Part shown: in pieces, positions 22,336 to 32,974 of the stretch
Numbering within the stretch: the first letter of the stretch is position 1
Layout: every line of letters starts with the position of its first letter
Source of the DNA: Larix kaempferi
Lineage: Eukaryota; Streptophyta; Pinopsida; Pinales; Pinaceae
DNA length: 64,000 nt
Assembly (NCBI GenBank): GCA_027924585.1
Contig: BSBM01000637.1
Location: 1,488,001-1,552,000, forward strand
Direction: 5' to 3'
The notes under the pieces: generated by a model
Database searches by the model: none
Told to the model about the DNA's origin: nothing
What the model saw: only the letters and a program-made list of their open reading frames with translations
Made by a program: the position numbers and the translations under genes

Positions 22336-22930
22336 AAGCTACTTCAGAGTCGGACTCCAGCAACTCCTGCAAGGAAGCAAAGATTGAGAGGGAGTCCACC
22401 CAACAAACAAACAAAGATAACTATTTGAATTGTCATTTCTTGTATATCTGTTTGTTTAAATAATATTGTTCAATGATGTATTTATTTATGTTCCTAGACT
22501 TAGGTTGTGTATTATGCATATTATAATAATTGCATTAATGAATAATATACTACTAATATGCATGTAATGGGTAAGAGGCCTATGGAATTGTGCAACATTC
22601 CATTGCTACTTATCTAGAATGAAACCTCTTTGCTGACATGTTGGGAGTAGTGCAAACTCTTAACAATGTTCTGGTGGAGATGGAAGGCATCTAGAAAGTT
22701 ATAGGATATGGATAAATGTTGTATTGAAGCACTGGGTAAGATAATTGCATGACTGTATGACATACATTCTTATGTGTAAGATTTTGTTCTGAAAACTATG
22801 AGAAGTTTCTAATCATGCAATTGAATTTGACTTGTAGGAAAGATCGTGTACAATGACCTACAAAAGAAGGACTACAACATTTGTTCCAGCAACGAAGTTT
22901 AAACAAAACTATCTATTGAAGATATTGAAG
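22336..22930 (+). other. Non-coding stretch between integrase and RT in copia 2
   Basis: AT-rich, no protein. It contains the shared segment found reversed in copia 1 at about 14660-15110. No splice consensus that would clearly restore a continuous Pol was recognised. Confidence 0.6.
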
Positions 22931-24469
22931 AATCTGAAGTTCCTAGGATTCGGGATGCAGTAATGGAAGAATTCCATGATCGAGGAATATCAGTCGATCA
23001 TGAAGAATGATGTTTGGGATGTGGTCCCAAGACCTGAAGGGAAGTCTGTTGTGACTTCCAAGTGGATCTATAAGATCAAACATGTTGCAGATGGTAGCAT
23101 AGAGAAATACAAGGCGAGGTTTGTAGCTCGTGGCTTCTCCCAGAAAGAGGGAATAGATTATGAAGAGACTTTTGCTCTTGTATCCAGATACACTTCCATC
23201 AGAATAGTACTTGCTCTGGCTGCAGTGATGAAGTGGAAGATACACCAGATGGATGTCAAGACTGCCTTCTTGAATGGTGTAGTTGAAGAGGAAGTGTATG
23301 TGGAACAACCACTTGGTTTTGAGACACATGACAGGGAGTCATATGTGTGCAGGTTGAAGAAAGCCTTGTATGGATTGAAGCAAGCTCCTAGTACTTGGTA
23401 TGGTAGGATGGATAGTTTTCTATCTAGTTTGGGCTTTACCAAGAGTAAAGCGGATTCCAACCTTTATTATAAGCTTGAGGAAGGAAATCCTGTGATACTA
23501 TTCCTATATCTGGATGACCTGTTTGTTACAGGAGAGGATAGGCTGATTGCCGACACCAAGAGGAAGCTTGCAGTCGAGTTCGAGATGAAGGACTTGGGGA
23601 TGATGCACTATTTTCTAGGCATGGAGGTGTGGCATAGTGCAGATGGGATCTTCCCTGGACAAGGGAAGTATGCAGTAGAGATCCTAAAGAGGTTCGGGAT
23701 GATGGACTACAAGGCCATGGCCACACCTATGGCATCAAACCTGAAGCTTTTGTGTGATGCTTCATCTGAACCGGTTGATGTCACCATGTATCGTCAGATG
23801 ATTGGGTCCTTGATGTACCTGACGAACGCGAGACCAGATATTTGCTTTGCGGTGAACACATTGAGCCAGTTCCTGACGGATCCGGGAAGTGTTCACATCG
23901 TTGCTGTAAAGCATATTCTGAGTTACCTGAAGGGTACGGTTGATTATGGGCTCAAGTATGATGCGAATCATAAGTTTAACTTGCAGGGTTATGTTAATTC
24001 AGATTGGGTAGGCAGTGCTATAGATAGGAAGAGCACTTCTGGGTGCTGCTTCAGTGTTGGATCAGGTGTGATCTCTTGGTTTAGCAGGAAGCGGTCATGC
24101 GTAGCACTGAGTAGAGCCGAAGCAGAGTATGTTGCAGCTTGTTCGGCTAGTTGTGAGGTAGTATAGCTGAGGAAGCTACTGTATAAGTTATTTGATCTCC
24201 TGTTGGATGCTACTGGCATCTTTTGTGACAACCAGAGTTGTGTGAAGCTATCTGAGAACCCGGTGTTCCATGACAGGTTGAAGCACATTGAGATCAAATA
24301 TCACTATATTAGGGATATGGTGCAGAGAGGAGCAGTGAATCTCTTTTATGTTGCGACAGATGAGCAGGTTGCAGATGTGTTGACGAAACCACTAGCCAGA
24401 GTGAAGTTTGAGTACTTCAAAGAGAGGCTTGGTGTTCTTCAGATTGAAGATACTTTGAGGAAGAAGTGA
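22931..24469 (+). pseudogene. Copia 2 reverse transcriptase-RNase H
   Basis: RT begins around 22950 and is open from 22976: KNDVWDVVPRPEGKSVVTSK, ARFVARGFSQ, DVKTAFLNGVVEEEVYVEQP, the active site LYLDDLFVTG, then GSLMYLTNARPDI, the RNase H start NSDWVGS and EAEYVAA. A TAG at 24164-24166 (Trp in copia 1) interrupts RNase H, which resumes with DATGIFCDNQSCVKLSENPV and ends at 24469. Apart from that stop the domain is complete. The RNase H Asp in VNSDWVGS is kept. Confidence 0.9.
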
Positions 24470-25626
24470 TGGGACACATTTGCAGGAGCCATTCCAAGCA
24501 TGGTGAGAGGAGGATCCTTTCCATGGCTGTGGATGTAAGTGCTGTGTGTTGAGCATCAGGATGATGCTCCAGTTACTGCTTTGGATATGATCAGTTGGAT
24601 CATGTATATGTATATGCATCAGTTGGATGCTTTGTATGATCAGTTGGATCATGTATATGATATCTATCAGGTGGATACATTGTATGATCAGGTGGATCAT
24701 GTATGATGATATGCATCAGGTGGATCATGTATGATGATATGCATCATGTGGATGCATTGTATGATCAGGTTGATCATGGATGATGAGCATCAGGATGATG
24801 CTCTAGATGATATGCATCAGGTTGATGCTGTGATGATGATCAGTATGATCATGAGTATCAGGATGATACTCCATGGCCGTGCACAGGTTGTGCGGGTAGC
24901 ATAGAAAAGATCCTGGGAGATCCGGACAGGTAGAGCTGTGTGCTCATAATAGCCTGGGATGCTCTTTCAAGGTTTTGCTACAGTTTCGCATAGAAAATAT
25001 CCTGGAGATCCAGACAGGTAGAGTTGTGTGCTCGTAACAGCCTGGGATGCTCTATAGATATACGGACAGGTAGAGCTGTGTGATTGTAACAATCTGGGAT
25101 GCTCTTTAAAGGTTTTGCGAAAGTTCACATAGAAAAGATCCTGGAGATCCGGACAGGTAGAGCTGTGTGCTCGTAACAACCTGGGATGCTCTATAGAGAT
25201 CCAGACAGGTAGAGCTGTGTGCTCATAACAGCCTGGGATGTTCTTTAAAGGTTTTGTGAAGGTCACATGTAAATGATCCTGGGAGATCCGGATAGGTAGA
25301 GCTATGTGCTAACAACAGCTTGGGATGCTCTTTCGAGGTTTTGTTGACGCATGTAATTAGTCCTGGGATCAATAGTATGGCCAGTGATGATGAAGACCTA
25401 CAGGTGGTGGGCCTGCATCCAACATGAAAAAGGGATGGCTCTGTAGAACTTCTTATGACGAGCAGAATTTAGAGATAGCCCAGTGATCGAGATGTCGAGT
25501 ATAGTTGTAGTGATGATGATGATGTTCCGTGATCTAGTGATGATGATCCAGCTCCAGAATTGAAGACTTGCACCAATATGTATTGATGACTTGTGACGAA
25601 AGAATACCTTCCTGGTTAAGAGGGAG
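24470..25626 (+). repeat. Repeat-rich 3' region of copia 2
   Basis: Two tandem-repeat families follow the RNase H stop: ATGATCAGGTGGATCATGTA/GCATCAGGTGGATG units (about 24545-24880), then units of about 60-90 bp containing GAGATCCGGACAGGTAGAGC, TGTGTGCTCGTAAC and CCTGGGATGCTCT (about 24890-25350). The rest is unique sequence ending in the purine tract AAGAGGGAG at 25618-25626. Same composition as the copia 1 3' region. Confidence 0.85.
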
Positions 25627-25704
25627 TGTTGGTGTATTTGTAACTTCGGAAGATATTCTTCTATGTATTACATTTGTACTTTATTGTATATCCCATAGAG
25701 ATGT
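25627..25704 (+). repeat. 3' LTR of copia 2, left part
   Basis: The first 78 bp of the 3' LTR (TGTTGGTGTATTTG...GAGATGT), ending in the GATGT target duplicated by the chromovirus insertion. Confidence 0.92.
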
Positions 25705-26079
25705 TGTTAGGAACCCATGTCTTTACTTTGTTAGTATATTGTTGTTGGATGCATATGCTTTGTAAGTCGTCTCGTAGTATTTGTTGATCAATAGTTTGTG
25801 TTATTTTTGTTGGCGCATATGCTTTATAAGTCGCCCGTAGTATTGTTGATCCATAGTTTGTAGCGGCCCATGGTTTTGACCCATAGTATTGGTGCCTAGA
25901 CTTAGTATATAAGTGTGTGTTGAGACCTATGAAGGCACCGTGAAGTTATTTGTATTAAGCTTGCTCAAAGGAGGTTGCCCCCTCGAAGTGGCCCGTGATC
26001 AATATAAAAGTGATTCTGAGTTCTGTCATTTCTGCTATTTCGCATATTATTATTAATTAATTGTTGCAGGTGATTCACA
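25705..26079 (+). repeat. 5' LTR of the chromovirus
   Basis: 375 bp, TGTTAGGAACCC to GATTCACA. It contains an internal imperfect duplication (GCATATGCTTTGTAAGTCG...GCATATGCTTTATAAGTCG) and a TATATAAG box at 25906-25913. Confidence 0.95.
25906..25913 (+). promoter_or_regulatory. TATA box of the chromovirus LTR
   Basis: TATATAAG about 200 bp into the LTR, conserved in the 3' LTR. Likely U3 promoter. Confidence 0.6.
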
Positions 26080-26081
26080 TA

Positions 26082-26093
26082 TGGTATCAGAGC
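26082..26093 (+). other. Primer binding site of the chromovirus
   Basis: TGGTATCAGAGC two bases after the 5' LTR, complementary to initiator Met tRNA. Confidence 0.95.
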
Positions 26094-27158
26094 ACTTTCT
26101 TGGGCTCGCTGGGTGAAATTTCTGCCAAATTTTTTTTCGCATCTGTTGCAGGTTCGGATTTGGGAATAATCCCTATCTGCTTAATTGTGGGAATTTCTTG
26201 GGCATAAGCCCTAAAACTCATTGTGAGGAGTACCACAGGAACCCCGAAGTAGCTGGCCCATTGAGAGGACCTACCAGCGAAAAGGGTAATGACCCCTACC
26301 TGATTGACTAGTTCCCACCCGTGAGGTAAACCAAGAGCTGTCGTTTGTGGCAAAGCGGTTATCAATTTTACCAGAGCCGTGGAGTGAGGGGTACTGCCCC
26401 AATACGCAAGTCGTTAGACAGCATTGGTGGCTGAGTGAAACCCCTGAACTGTTAGGAAGCCACACATACCTGGGGTCCATATCTATTTTCAGCTGAACTG
26501 TTGTCGATCACTGCTGTGCCGTTTCAGATCCAGCCGTTCAGATCCATTCTGAAAGCCGTTCCAGATCCAACCGTTTTCAATTCATTCAGCGCCATTTCAG
26601 ATCCCTCTATTTCCGCTCACTTCTGGGCCGTTGCAGATCTATCTGTTTCAGATCCCTTCAGAGCTGTAGCCGCTCCAGTCTAAAAAATAAAAAAAATAAA
26701 AAAAATAAAAAAATTCACTCTGTTTTCCTTGAAATTTTTGGGGAGCCCCTGTCATCCCATTCTGCATATTTCATTCCTGAGGACCCTATCCCCAATTCCA
26801 CTTCCCAAAGCTTGAAATCCCACATTTGTCTATTTTTAGGGTTTGCCATAACTTCCTCAGATTTCACCCAATCACCTTCAAATTTTACCACAGAGTCCCT
26901 TTCTGAATTCTGCTCTTTGTCCCCCTCTGCCAAATTTTCCCATTCTTTCACCCTGCTTCTGAAATCCTCATTTTTTGCTTCCCTGTCTATTCGATAGTGT
27001 CCAAAACCTAGTCAAACCCCAATTACCCTTCAATTTTTTTCCCAAATCCAGATTTTCCTTTCCTGAAGCAGTTTCTGTTTTTGTTTTCCTACCCAGTCAA
27101 CCAAAAAAAAAAAAAAAAACTCCTGGTTATGTTTGTCACTCGTGCAGGAGCAAAAACC
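26094..27158 (+). other. Chromovirus untranslated leader
   Basis: About 1.07 kb before gag without a convincing frame. It holds an AT homopolymer-like stretch (AAAAAATAAAAAAAATAA) near 26680-26710 and an A-run of about 18 near 27101-27119. Confidence 0.75.
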
Positions 27159-28142
27159 ATGGAAGAAGCATTTGCAGCCATCCAAGCCAAACTCCAGGAT
27201 CTGGATGAAAAATTTCTCGGCCTCCATCTTGAACATTCAGCTATGAACAATAAACGGCAGTCCGAGTCTTCATCAGACAATGGGTTCTCTTCTTCCAGCA
27301 ATTTTCGTGGTTCGAAGCTAGATTTTCCTCGCTTCAATGGTACTGATCCAACTGGATGGATCTATCGTGCAGAACAGTATTTCAGTCTGCATAATACTTT
27401 TGATGTCAACAAAGTTCTGCTTGCATCCTTTCATTTGGAACAGGAAGCTCTTCAATGGTACCGTTGGTACATCAAGGCTCATGAAGAGCCAAAATGGCCA
27501 GACTTTTGCCATCTCCTTTTGCAACGATTTGGTCCTAGTGCTTTTGATGACTTCACAGGATCCCTCACTAAACTTCGCCAAATTAGCATTATGAGAGAGT
27601 ATCAAATTGAATTTGAGAAACTAGCCAACCACACTGAAGGATTGTCTGATGACTTTTACCAGAGTTGTTTTATCAGTGGTCTAAAGGATGCCATCCGCTC
27701 TGAGGTCAAAATGTTCTGTCCCAACACAATGATGGAAGCCCTAGGGTTGGCTAAGTTGGCAGAAGACAAGATTGCAGCCCAACAACGCTCCAAGCCCACT
27801 TTTGTTCCCTTCCGAAATATGGGTTCTCAACGACCACCTATATCGCAGGCTCCTCGACCAACTCCTATCAAGCGTTTGTCTGAAACAGAGATGCAAGCAC
27901 GCAGAGAAAAGGGGCTTTGCTATAATTGTGATGAGAAATTCACTCAGGGACATAGATGTGTTCAGCAAAAGCTCTATCTCTTGGATGTGGATTCTCTGCC
28001 TGCCTCTGAAATTGGTGACGAAGATCCATAAACAATGGATGCTCAGGTTGACATTCAGGAACCACCTATTGACCCTCCGTCTTAGGATGACCAACCAGAG
28101 ATATCTCTCCATGCTTTAACTGGAATCACCACCCCCCAAACA
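27159..28142 (+). pseudogene. Chromovirus Gag
   Basis: Starts at ATG 27159 (MEEAFAAIQAKLQDLDEKF), chosen because the capsid domain follows directly; an ATG further upstream in the same frame would add only lysine-rich leader sequence. The Retrotrans_gag domain (about residues 55-170) includes KLDFPRFNGTDPTGWIYRAE, the QWYRWY block and FQSCF-like FYQSCFISGLKDAIR. A zinc knuckle of the form CYNCDEKFTQGHRC lies near residue 265. TAA at 28029 and TAG near 28083 (both one transition from Gln codons) break the otherwise continuous frame into protease. Confidence 0.9.
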
Positions 28143-28466
28143 ATGCGGGTCAGGGGTTACTTCAAGAAGCTTCCTCTTACAATACTCATTGATTCGGGTA
28201 GCACTCATAATTTCATTGACCCTCGGATCGCCAAACAAGCTGATTGTTTTATCCATCCTTGCTCCAACTTTGAAGTCATGGTTGCCAATGGAGGCACCTT
28301 ACCTTGCCAAGGGAAGTGTCGAAATGTGCGTATCTCTATGGGAGATTATACCTTGCGCTCTGACATGTTTTCCTTGACCTTAGGCGGATGTGATGTGGTT
28401 TTGGGTGCTCAATGGCTACGCACACTTGGATGCAGTTTTCCCTCAATGGACAAAAACAAACATTGA
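28143..28466 (+). pseudogene. Chromovirus protease
   Basis: Retropepsin domain: TILIDSGSTHNFID carries the catalytic Asp-Ser-Gly, followed by VMVANGGTLPCQGKC and DVVLGAQWLRTLG, the second conserved block. The frame is then lost: the following codons differ from the family and the next domain continues in another frame (from about 28430), so a small deletion with frameshift lies near 28425. It processes Gag-Pol in functional relatives. Confidence 0.85.
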
Positions 28467-29434
28467 CAGGATTACAACCAGGTTCTCTTATCATCATCAG
28501 TTCACATCGCATGGAAAAAATCCTCAAGAATAATTCACATGGTGTCATCGCTCAGATCCATTCCATTCAAATGCAACCATCAGTGGTCTCCACTACTCCT
28601 TTGGATCTACAACAAATTCTGGATCGATATACAGGTGTATTTGTTGAACCAGTTGGATTGCCACCTTCAAAGCCAGAAGACCATCGTATTCAGCTCCTTC
28701 CTGGCAGCGTTCCTCCTAACATCAGGCCCTATCACTACCCATTTCACCAAAAAACGGAGATTGAAATGCTCGTTTGGGACTTATTGAAGCAAGGTATTAT
28801 TCGCCCAAGCACTAGTTCCTTTTCTTCTCCAGTTCTTCTCGTTCACAAAAAAGATGCGTCATGGCGCCTCTGCATTGACTTCCGAGCACTTAATCACCTC
28901 ACCATCAAGGATAAGTTTCCAATTCCTATTGTTGATGAGCTTCTTGATGAGCTTCATCGGGCTCAATTTTTCTCCAAGTTGGATCTTCGTTCTGGGCATC
29001 ATCAAATTCGGGTTCATGAGGATGATATCCCTAAAACAGCTTTCCGCACACATGATGGCCATTATGAGTTTTTGGTCATGCCCTTTGGCCTCACTAATGC
29101 TCCCTCCACATTCCAGGCCTTAATGAATAAAATGTTTCGACCCTACTTGCGGAAATTCATTCTGGTATTCTTTGATGATATCCTCATCTACAGTAAAACA
29201 TGGGATGAACATCTCCAGCATCTGGATCTTGTCATGCAAATTTTCTATGACCATCATCTCCACGCCAAGCAGTCTAAATGTGTTTTTGGACAGAAGGAAG
29301 TTGAGTATCTCGGGCACATTATCTCAGCACAAGGGGTTCGCGTGGATCCTGCCAAAATCGATGCCATGAACAATTGGCCGCATCCTCAGATACTCAAGAG
29401 CCTTCGTGGTTTTTTGGGGTTGACTGGCTACTAA
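28430..29434 (+). pseudogene. Chromovirus reverse transcriptase
   Basis: About 330 codons open in the second Pol frame. Blocks: IQLLPGSVPPNIRPYHYP, the substrate segment SSPVLLVHKKDASWRLCIDF, FSKLDLRSGHHQIRVHEDDI (first catalytic Asp), FLVMPFGLTNAPSTFQALMN, active site LVFFDDILIYS, KCVFGQKEVEYLGHIIS and LRGFLGLTGY. The active-site FDD is intact. A TAA at 29432 replaces Tyr in GYYRKF. Located between protease and RNase H as usual for the clade. Confidence 0.93.
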
Positions 29435-30250
29435 CGCAAGTTTGTCAAGGATTATGGGAATATTGCAGCTCCATTAACTGCTCTATTGAAAAAGGAGGCT
29501 TTTACATGGACACATGCTGCTCAGTGTGCATTTGACAAACTAAAACAAGCTATGTGTACTACACCTATTCTAGCTATGCCCGATTTTTCCAAGCCCTTCA
29601 CTATTGAGAGTGATGCTTGCAGAAATGGACTTGGTGCTGTTCTCCTTCAAGATGAACACCCCATTGCGTTCACCAGCAAAGCCCTTTCAGGTAAGAATTT
29701 AGCTGCCTCTACATATGAGAAGGAAATGATGGCTATTTTGCATGCAGTACAGAAGTGGCGACCATACCTATTAGGGAATCATTTCTGCATCAAGACTGAT
29801 CACCAGAGTCTGAAATATTTCTTAGAACAACGTGTCTCCTCCCCAGCACAACAGAAATGGGTTAGCAAACTCATGGGTTATGACTATGAGATCACTTACA
29901 AGAAGGGTAAATACAATATTGTGGCAGATGCTCTTTCTCGCACATTTGATGCCCAAGGTTCTCTTTCAGCTATTTCTATGCCTGTTCCAAATTGGTTGCA
30001 ATCTGTTCAACAGGGTTATGTCAATGAATCTTCCTTATCTCAAATCATCCAACACTTGACCAACAACCCTTCTGCTGTACCACATTACTCTTGGGATGGT
30101 GCTTCTCTGAGATACAAGGGTCGTCTAGTGCTTCCCCAGAGTACAGATCTTCAACAGGCTGTCTTCTATGAACTCCATGCTTCTCCATCGGCAGGGCACT
30201 CTGGGTTCCTCAAAACGTATGAACGGGAACGACGTAACTTCTTTTGGTAG
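29435..30250 (+). pseudogene. Chromovirus RNase H and integrase N-terminus
   Basis: In the RT frame: TIESDACRNGLGAVLLQDEH (RNase H first Asp), STYEKEMMAILHAVQKWRPY, TDHQSLKYFLEQR and VADALSRTF give a complete Ty3-type RNase H. After a linker, the integrase zinc-binding half starts with HASPSAGHSGFLKTYERERRNFFW and breaks at TAG (30248-30250) where Trp or Gln is expected. Confidence 0.9.
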
Positions 30251-31060
30251 GGCATGAAAAGGACAATTCAACAGATGGTGGCTGAATGTGATACCTGCTA
30301 GCGCAATAAGGGTGAAACAACACTCCTTCCAGGATTGCTCGAACCCTTTCCCATGCCTACACGGATTTGGACAGATATTTCTATGGATTTCATTGAAGGG
30401 CTCCCTAAATCTGGAGGGAAGACAATGGTTCTCATTGTGGTTGATCGCCTCTCCAAATATAGTCATTTTTGTGCTCTCAGCCATCCCTATACAGCCTCCT
30501 TAGTCGCTCAAATTTTCCTGGACCAGATCTTTCGTTTTCATGGCATCCCTTCTTCCATTGTCTCGGATCGTGATGCGACTTTCACCAGTCATTTTTGGAC
30601 AAAACTATTTCGCCACACTGGCACCAAACTGAAGATGAGTTCAGGGTATCACCCAAAAACAGATGGTCAGACTGAAATTATCAATAAATGCTTGGAAACT
30701 TATCTTCGTTGCTTCACCTCTGAACAACAACATCAGTAGGAAAAGTGGCTCCCTCTCGCTGAATGGTGGTACAATAACTCTTACCACACTGCCTCTAAAA
30801 TGACCTCATATGAAGCAGTCTATGGTCAAGAACCTCCAGTTCTTCTTCCATACACCCCCAACAGTTCACCAGTTCAGGAAGCTGACACGGTCCTTCGAAA
30901 CTGTGATCAGATTCTTCACATTTTGCGGGACAATCTTCACATGGCAAGAAATCGCATGAAGCAACAAGCTGATCAGCACCGTTTCGAGTGCACTTTTCAA
31001 GTAGGTGATATGGTTTTTCTTCGTCTCCAGCCGTACAAGCAATCCTCCCTGAACTCAAAG
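30251..31060 (+). pseudogene. Chromovirus integrase core
   Basis: Continues in frame: MVAECDTC then TAG (Gln lost) RNKGE completes HHCC. The catalytic core has WTDISMDFIEGLPKSGGKTM (first Asp), IVSDRDATFTSHFW (second Asp), HPKTDGQTEIINKCLETYLR (Glu), a TAG in place of Trp, and SYHTASKMTSYEAVYGQEPP. The GPY/F-type region follows with QADQHRFECTFQVGDMVFLR. A frameshift near 31055 moves the rest to another frame. All three catalytic acidic residues are present. Confidence 0.9.
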
Positions 31061-31416
31061 GGCGTCATAAGCTCGCTCCAAAGTTCTATGGGCCATATCG
31101 GATTCTTCAGAAGATTGGGTCCATTACTTATAAATTGGAACTTCCTCCTTCTTCCCGCATTCCTCCAGTATTTCATGTCTCTTGTCTGAAGAAAGTTCTT
31201 GGCACCAACATCAGTGGACAAACGATTTTACCCGAATTGGATAATGAAGGATCCATCCTTTTGGAGCCGGAGGCCATCCTCAATCGGCGTACTCGTCAGT
31301 TTCGCTCCCGCTCTATCACAGAGGTCTTAATTCAGTGGCATGGCATGCAACCAGAGGATGCTACATGGGAACGACTCCTTCAGATTCAACAACAATTTCC
31401 ACATCTAAAGCTTTGA
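31061..31416 (+). pseudogene. Chromovirus integrase tail with chromodomain
   Basis: After the frameshift, KLAPKFYGPYRILQKIGSIT and PPVFHVSCLKKVLG belong to the integrase C-terminal (GPY/F) module. Then EPEAILNRRTRQF, ITEVLIQWHGMQPEDATWE form the core of a chromodomain, and the frame stops at TGA 31414-31416. In chromoviruses this domain directs integration to marked chromatin. The aromatic W of the QWHG motif and the ATWE block are kept. Confidence 0.88.
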
Positions 31417-31430
31417 GGACAAAGCTTTTT

Positions 31431-31445
31431 TTAAGGGGGTGGGGA
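31431..31445 (+). other. Polypurine tract of the chromovirus
   Basis: TTAAGGGGGTGGGGA immediately before the 3' LTR. Confidence 0.9.
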
Positions 31446-31820
31446 TGTTAGGAACCCATGTATTTACTTTGTTAGTATATTGTTGTTGGACGCATATGCT
31501 TTGTAAGTTGTCCCGTAGTATTTGTTGATCAATAGTTTGTGTTATTGTTGTTGGCGCATATGCTTTATAAGTCGCTCGTAGTATTGTTGATCCATAGTTT
31601 GTAGTGGCCCATGGTTTTGACCCATTGTATTGGCGCCTAGAATTAGTATATAAGTGTGTGTTGAGACCTATGAAGGCACTGTGAAGTTATTTGTATTGAG
31701 CTTGCTCAAAGGAGGTTTCCCCCTCGAAGTGGCTTGTGATCAATATAAGAGTGATTCTGAGTTCTGTCATTTCTGCTATTTCGCATATTCTTATTAATTA
31801 ATTGTTGCAGGTGCTTCACA
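31446..31820 (+). repeat. 3' LTR of the chromovirus
   Basis: 375 bp, same length as the 5' LTR, TG...CA, followed by the GATGT duplication. Confidence 0.95.
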
Positions 31821-32332
31821 GATGTATTATTCCTCTGATTGGAAGTGTCGTCATTTGTATTTGTAAGTGTCGCAAGTTACATTGTAAGTGTCATCATTTG
31901 TATTGATGGGTTATTAGACCACCAATGTGGGGTCGGCCCTAATTAGGTCATGTGAATGGGTTATTAGACTTGAGTAGAAAGTCATCCCCAGTGAATTATT
32001 GGTAGGTCAAGTCAGTGTATAAATAGAGAGGTTGTGTCTCTCATTTATCTTAGTCACTCACTTCTCAAGCTTGCATAGCTAAGAGAGAAAGTGGCGCACT
32101 TGTGGAGGAGGAGGAGCATCTGCTAGAGACATCTTATCGGGTTTGATCATTGTGATCTTGGTTTGTGTCTTATCTTATCTCTGAGGAAGTTGCGGGGTTT
32201 TTCACCTTCTTGGTTTTCTCTAGTGAAACTTTGTGTCTCTTGTGTGATTGCTTTTATGTCTATGATTGATATGCTGTAAATGTTATTCTCTTAGTGATCC
32301 TGAATGATAATGGAATTATCAAAAAATTAACA
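31821..32332 (+). repeat. 3' LTR of copia 2, right part
   Basis: Rest of the copia 2 3' LTR, GATGTATTATTCC to AATTAACA, followed by CAGGG. TATAAATA at 32018-32025. Confidence 0.93.
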
Positions 32333-32337
32333 CAGGG

Positions 32338-32692
32338 TACCCTCCTTGCGGTGTTGTTTCCTTTTTGGTAGTGCCCGATGTGCCTGCTTCTCCGTCTGCA
32401 AGTCGCACTGAACTATGGGTCTCTCTCTTTGGCTTCCAACTGGTTTCCGCAGGCCGACTGGCACTCCTCTTCTTCTTGAATGATATTCTTGACACGATCT
32501 CTGGTTGCTCAGGCATGATCGACATTGGCTGTGGGCGTTCTTCGGTGCTTGTGCTCGAAATGTAATTTTCCATGCGCTACCTTGCATTTTCTTGGCTACA
32601 TTGCTGAATACATAGTGAGTCAAACTGTCCCCTTTCCCTGCATTTATAACTTCGATTTCCCGCATCCCATCCATATTGCCTATTTTGGACAA
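32338..32692 (-). pseudogene. Accessory reading frame of the level-2 element, N-terminal part
   Basis: First segment of the unknown frame. A possible ATG at 32692 starts MSKIGNMDGMREIEVINAGK and GDSLTHYVFSNVAKKMQGSA. After a frameshift near 32575 comes a polar, basic, Ser/Thr/Glu-rich, probably disordered stretch (EQPEIVSRISFKKKRSASRP, ADGEAGTSGTTKKETTPQGG). It runs to the copia 2 insertion point and continues on the other side of that element at 19358. No known domain. Confidence 0.5.
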
Positions 32693-32974
32693 TTATTGCC
32701 AAATCCAGCGTTGATTTACCAAATCCTTCGTATGCATTGGTCATTAATTGTACCGTTACCCGTTTGCGCCGCCATCCGTCGTGGCTTAACTATTTCATTT
32801 ATGACTGGATTTGACCCATTCGCGTTGCGGAATCCATCGACAAGCACCTCACCTCATCGCTTCTTCTATATGCCACGATTGTTTTGTCAACAGACTCAAT
32901 GTTGTTGACGGATTTCCAACCTTTGTCGATAGACTCAATGTTGTCATTTTTTTTTTACTTAGTCCTTTGCTGCG
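32693..32974 (-). other. Junction between RT stub and accessory frame
   Basis: No clear protein on either strand. It contains a T-run (32949-32957) and two close copies of ACTCAATGTTGT (32895, 32934). This is where the rest of RT, RNase H and integrase would be expected, so a deletion or replacement lies here. Confidence 0.5.

Larger units (their letters stand above)
25705..31820 (+). mobile_element. Ty3/gypsy chromovirus
   Basis: 6116 bp with two 375-bp LTRs and an exact GATGT target duplication (25700-25704, 31821-31825). It has a Met-tRNA primer site, one gag-pol frame (gag, protease, RT, RNase H, integrase, chromodomain), and a purine tract before the 3' LTR. The CYNCDEKF...GHRC knuckle and the C-terminal chromodomain place it among chromoviruses (Reina/Galadriel/Tekay-like; I cannot choose). 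By eye the LTRs differ at roughly 18 positions, so it is the youngest layer but not very recent. It carries about seven in-frame stops and two frameshifts. Confidence 0.96.
19359..32332 (+). mobile_element. Ty1/copia element 2 (plus strand), split by a chromovirus
   Basis: 5' LTR 19359-19948, Met-tRNA primer site, leader, gag-protease-partial integrase (20520-22335), a non-coding stretch, RT-RNase H (to 24469), repeat-rich 3' region, and a 3' LTR in two parts (25627-25704 and 31821-32332) split by the chromovirus. The target duplication CAGGG is exact (19354-19358, 32333-32337). Without the nested insertion it is about 6.85 kb. Same family as copia 1 but opposite orientation, 1.17 kb apart. 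Stops in gag, at the integrase start and in RNase H show it is inactive. Confidence 0.95.
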
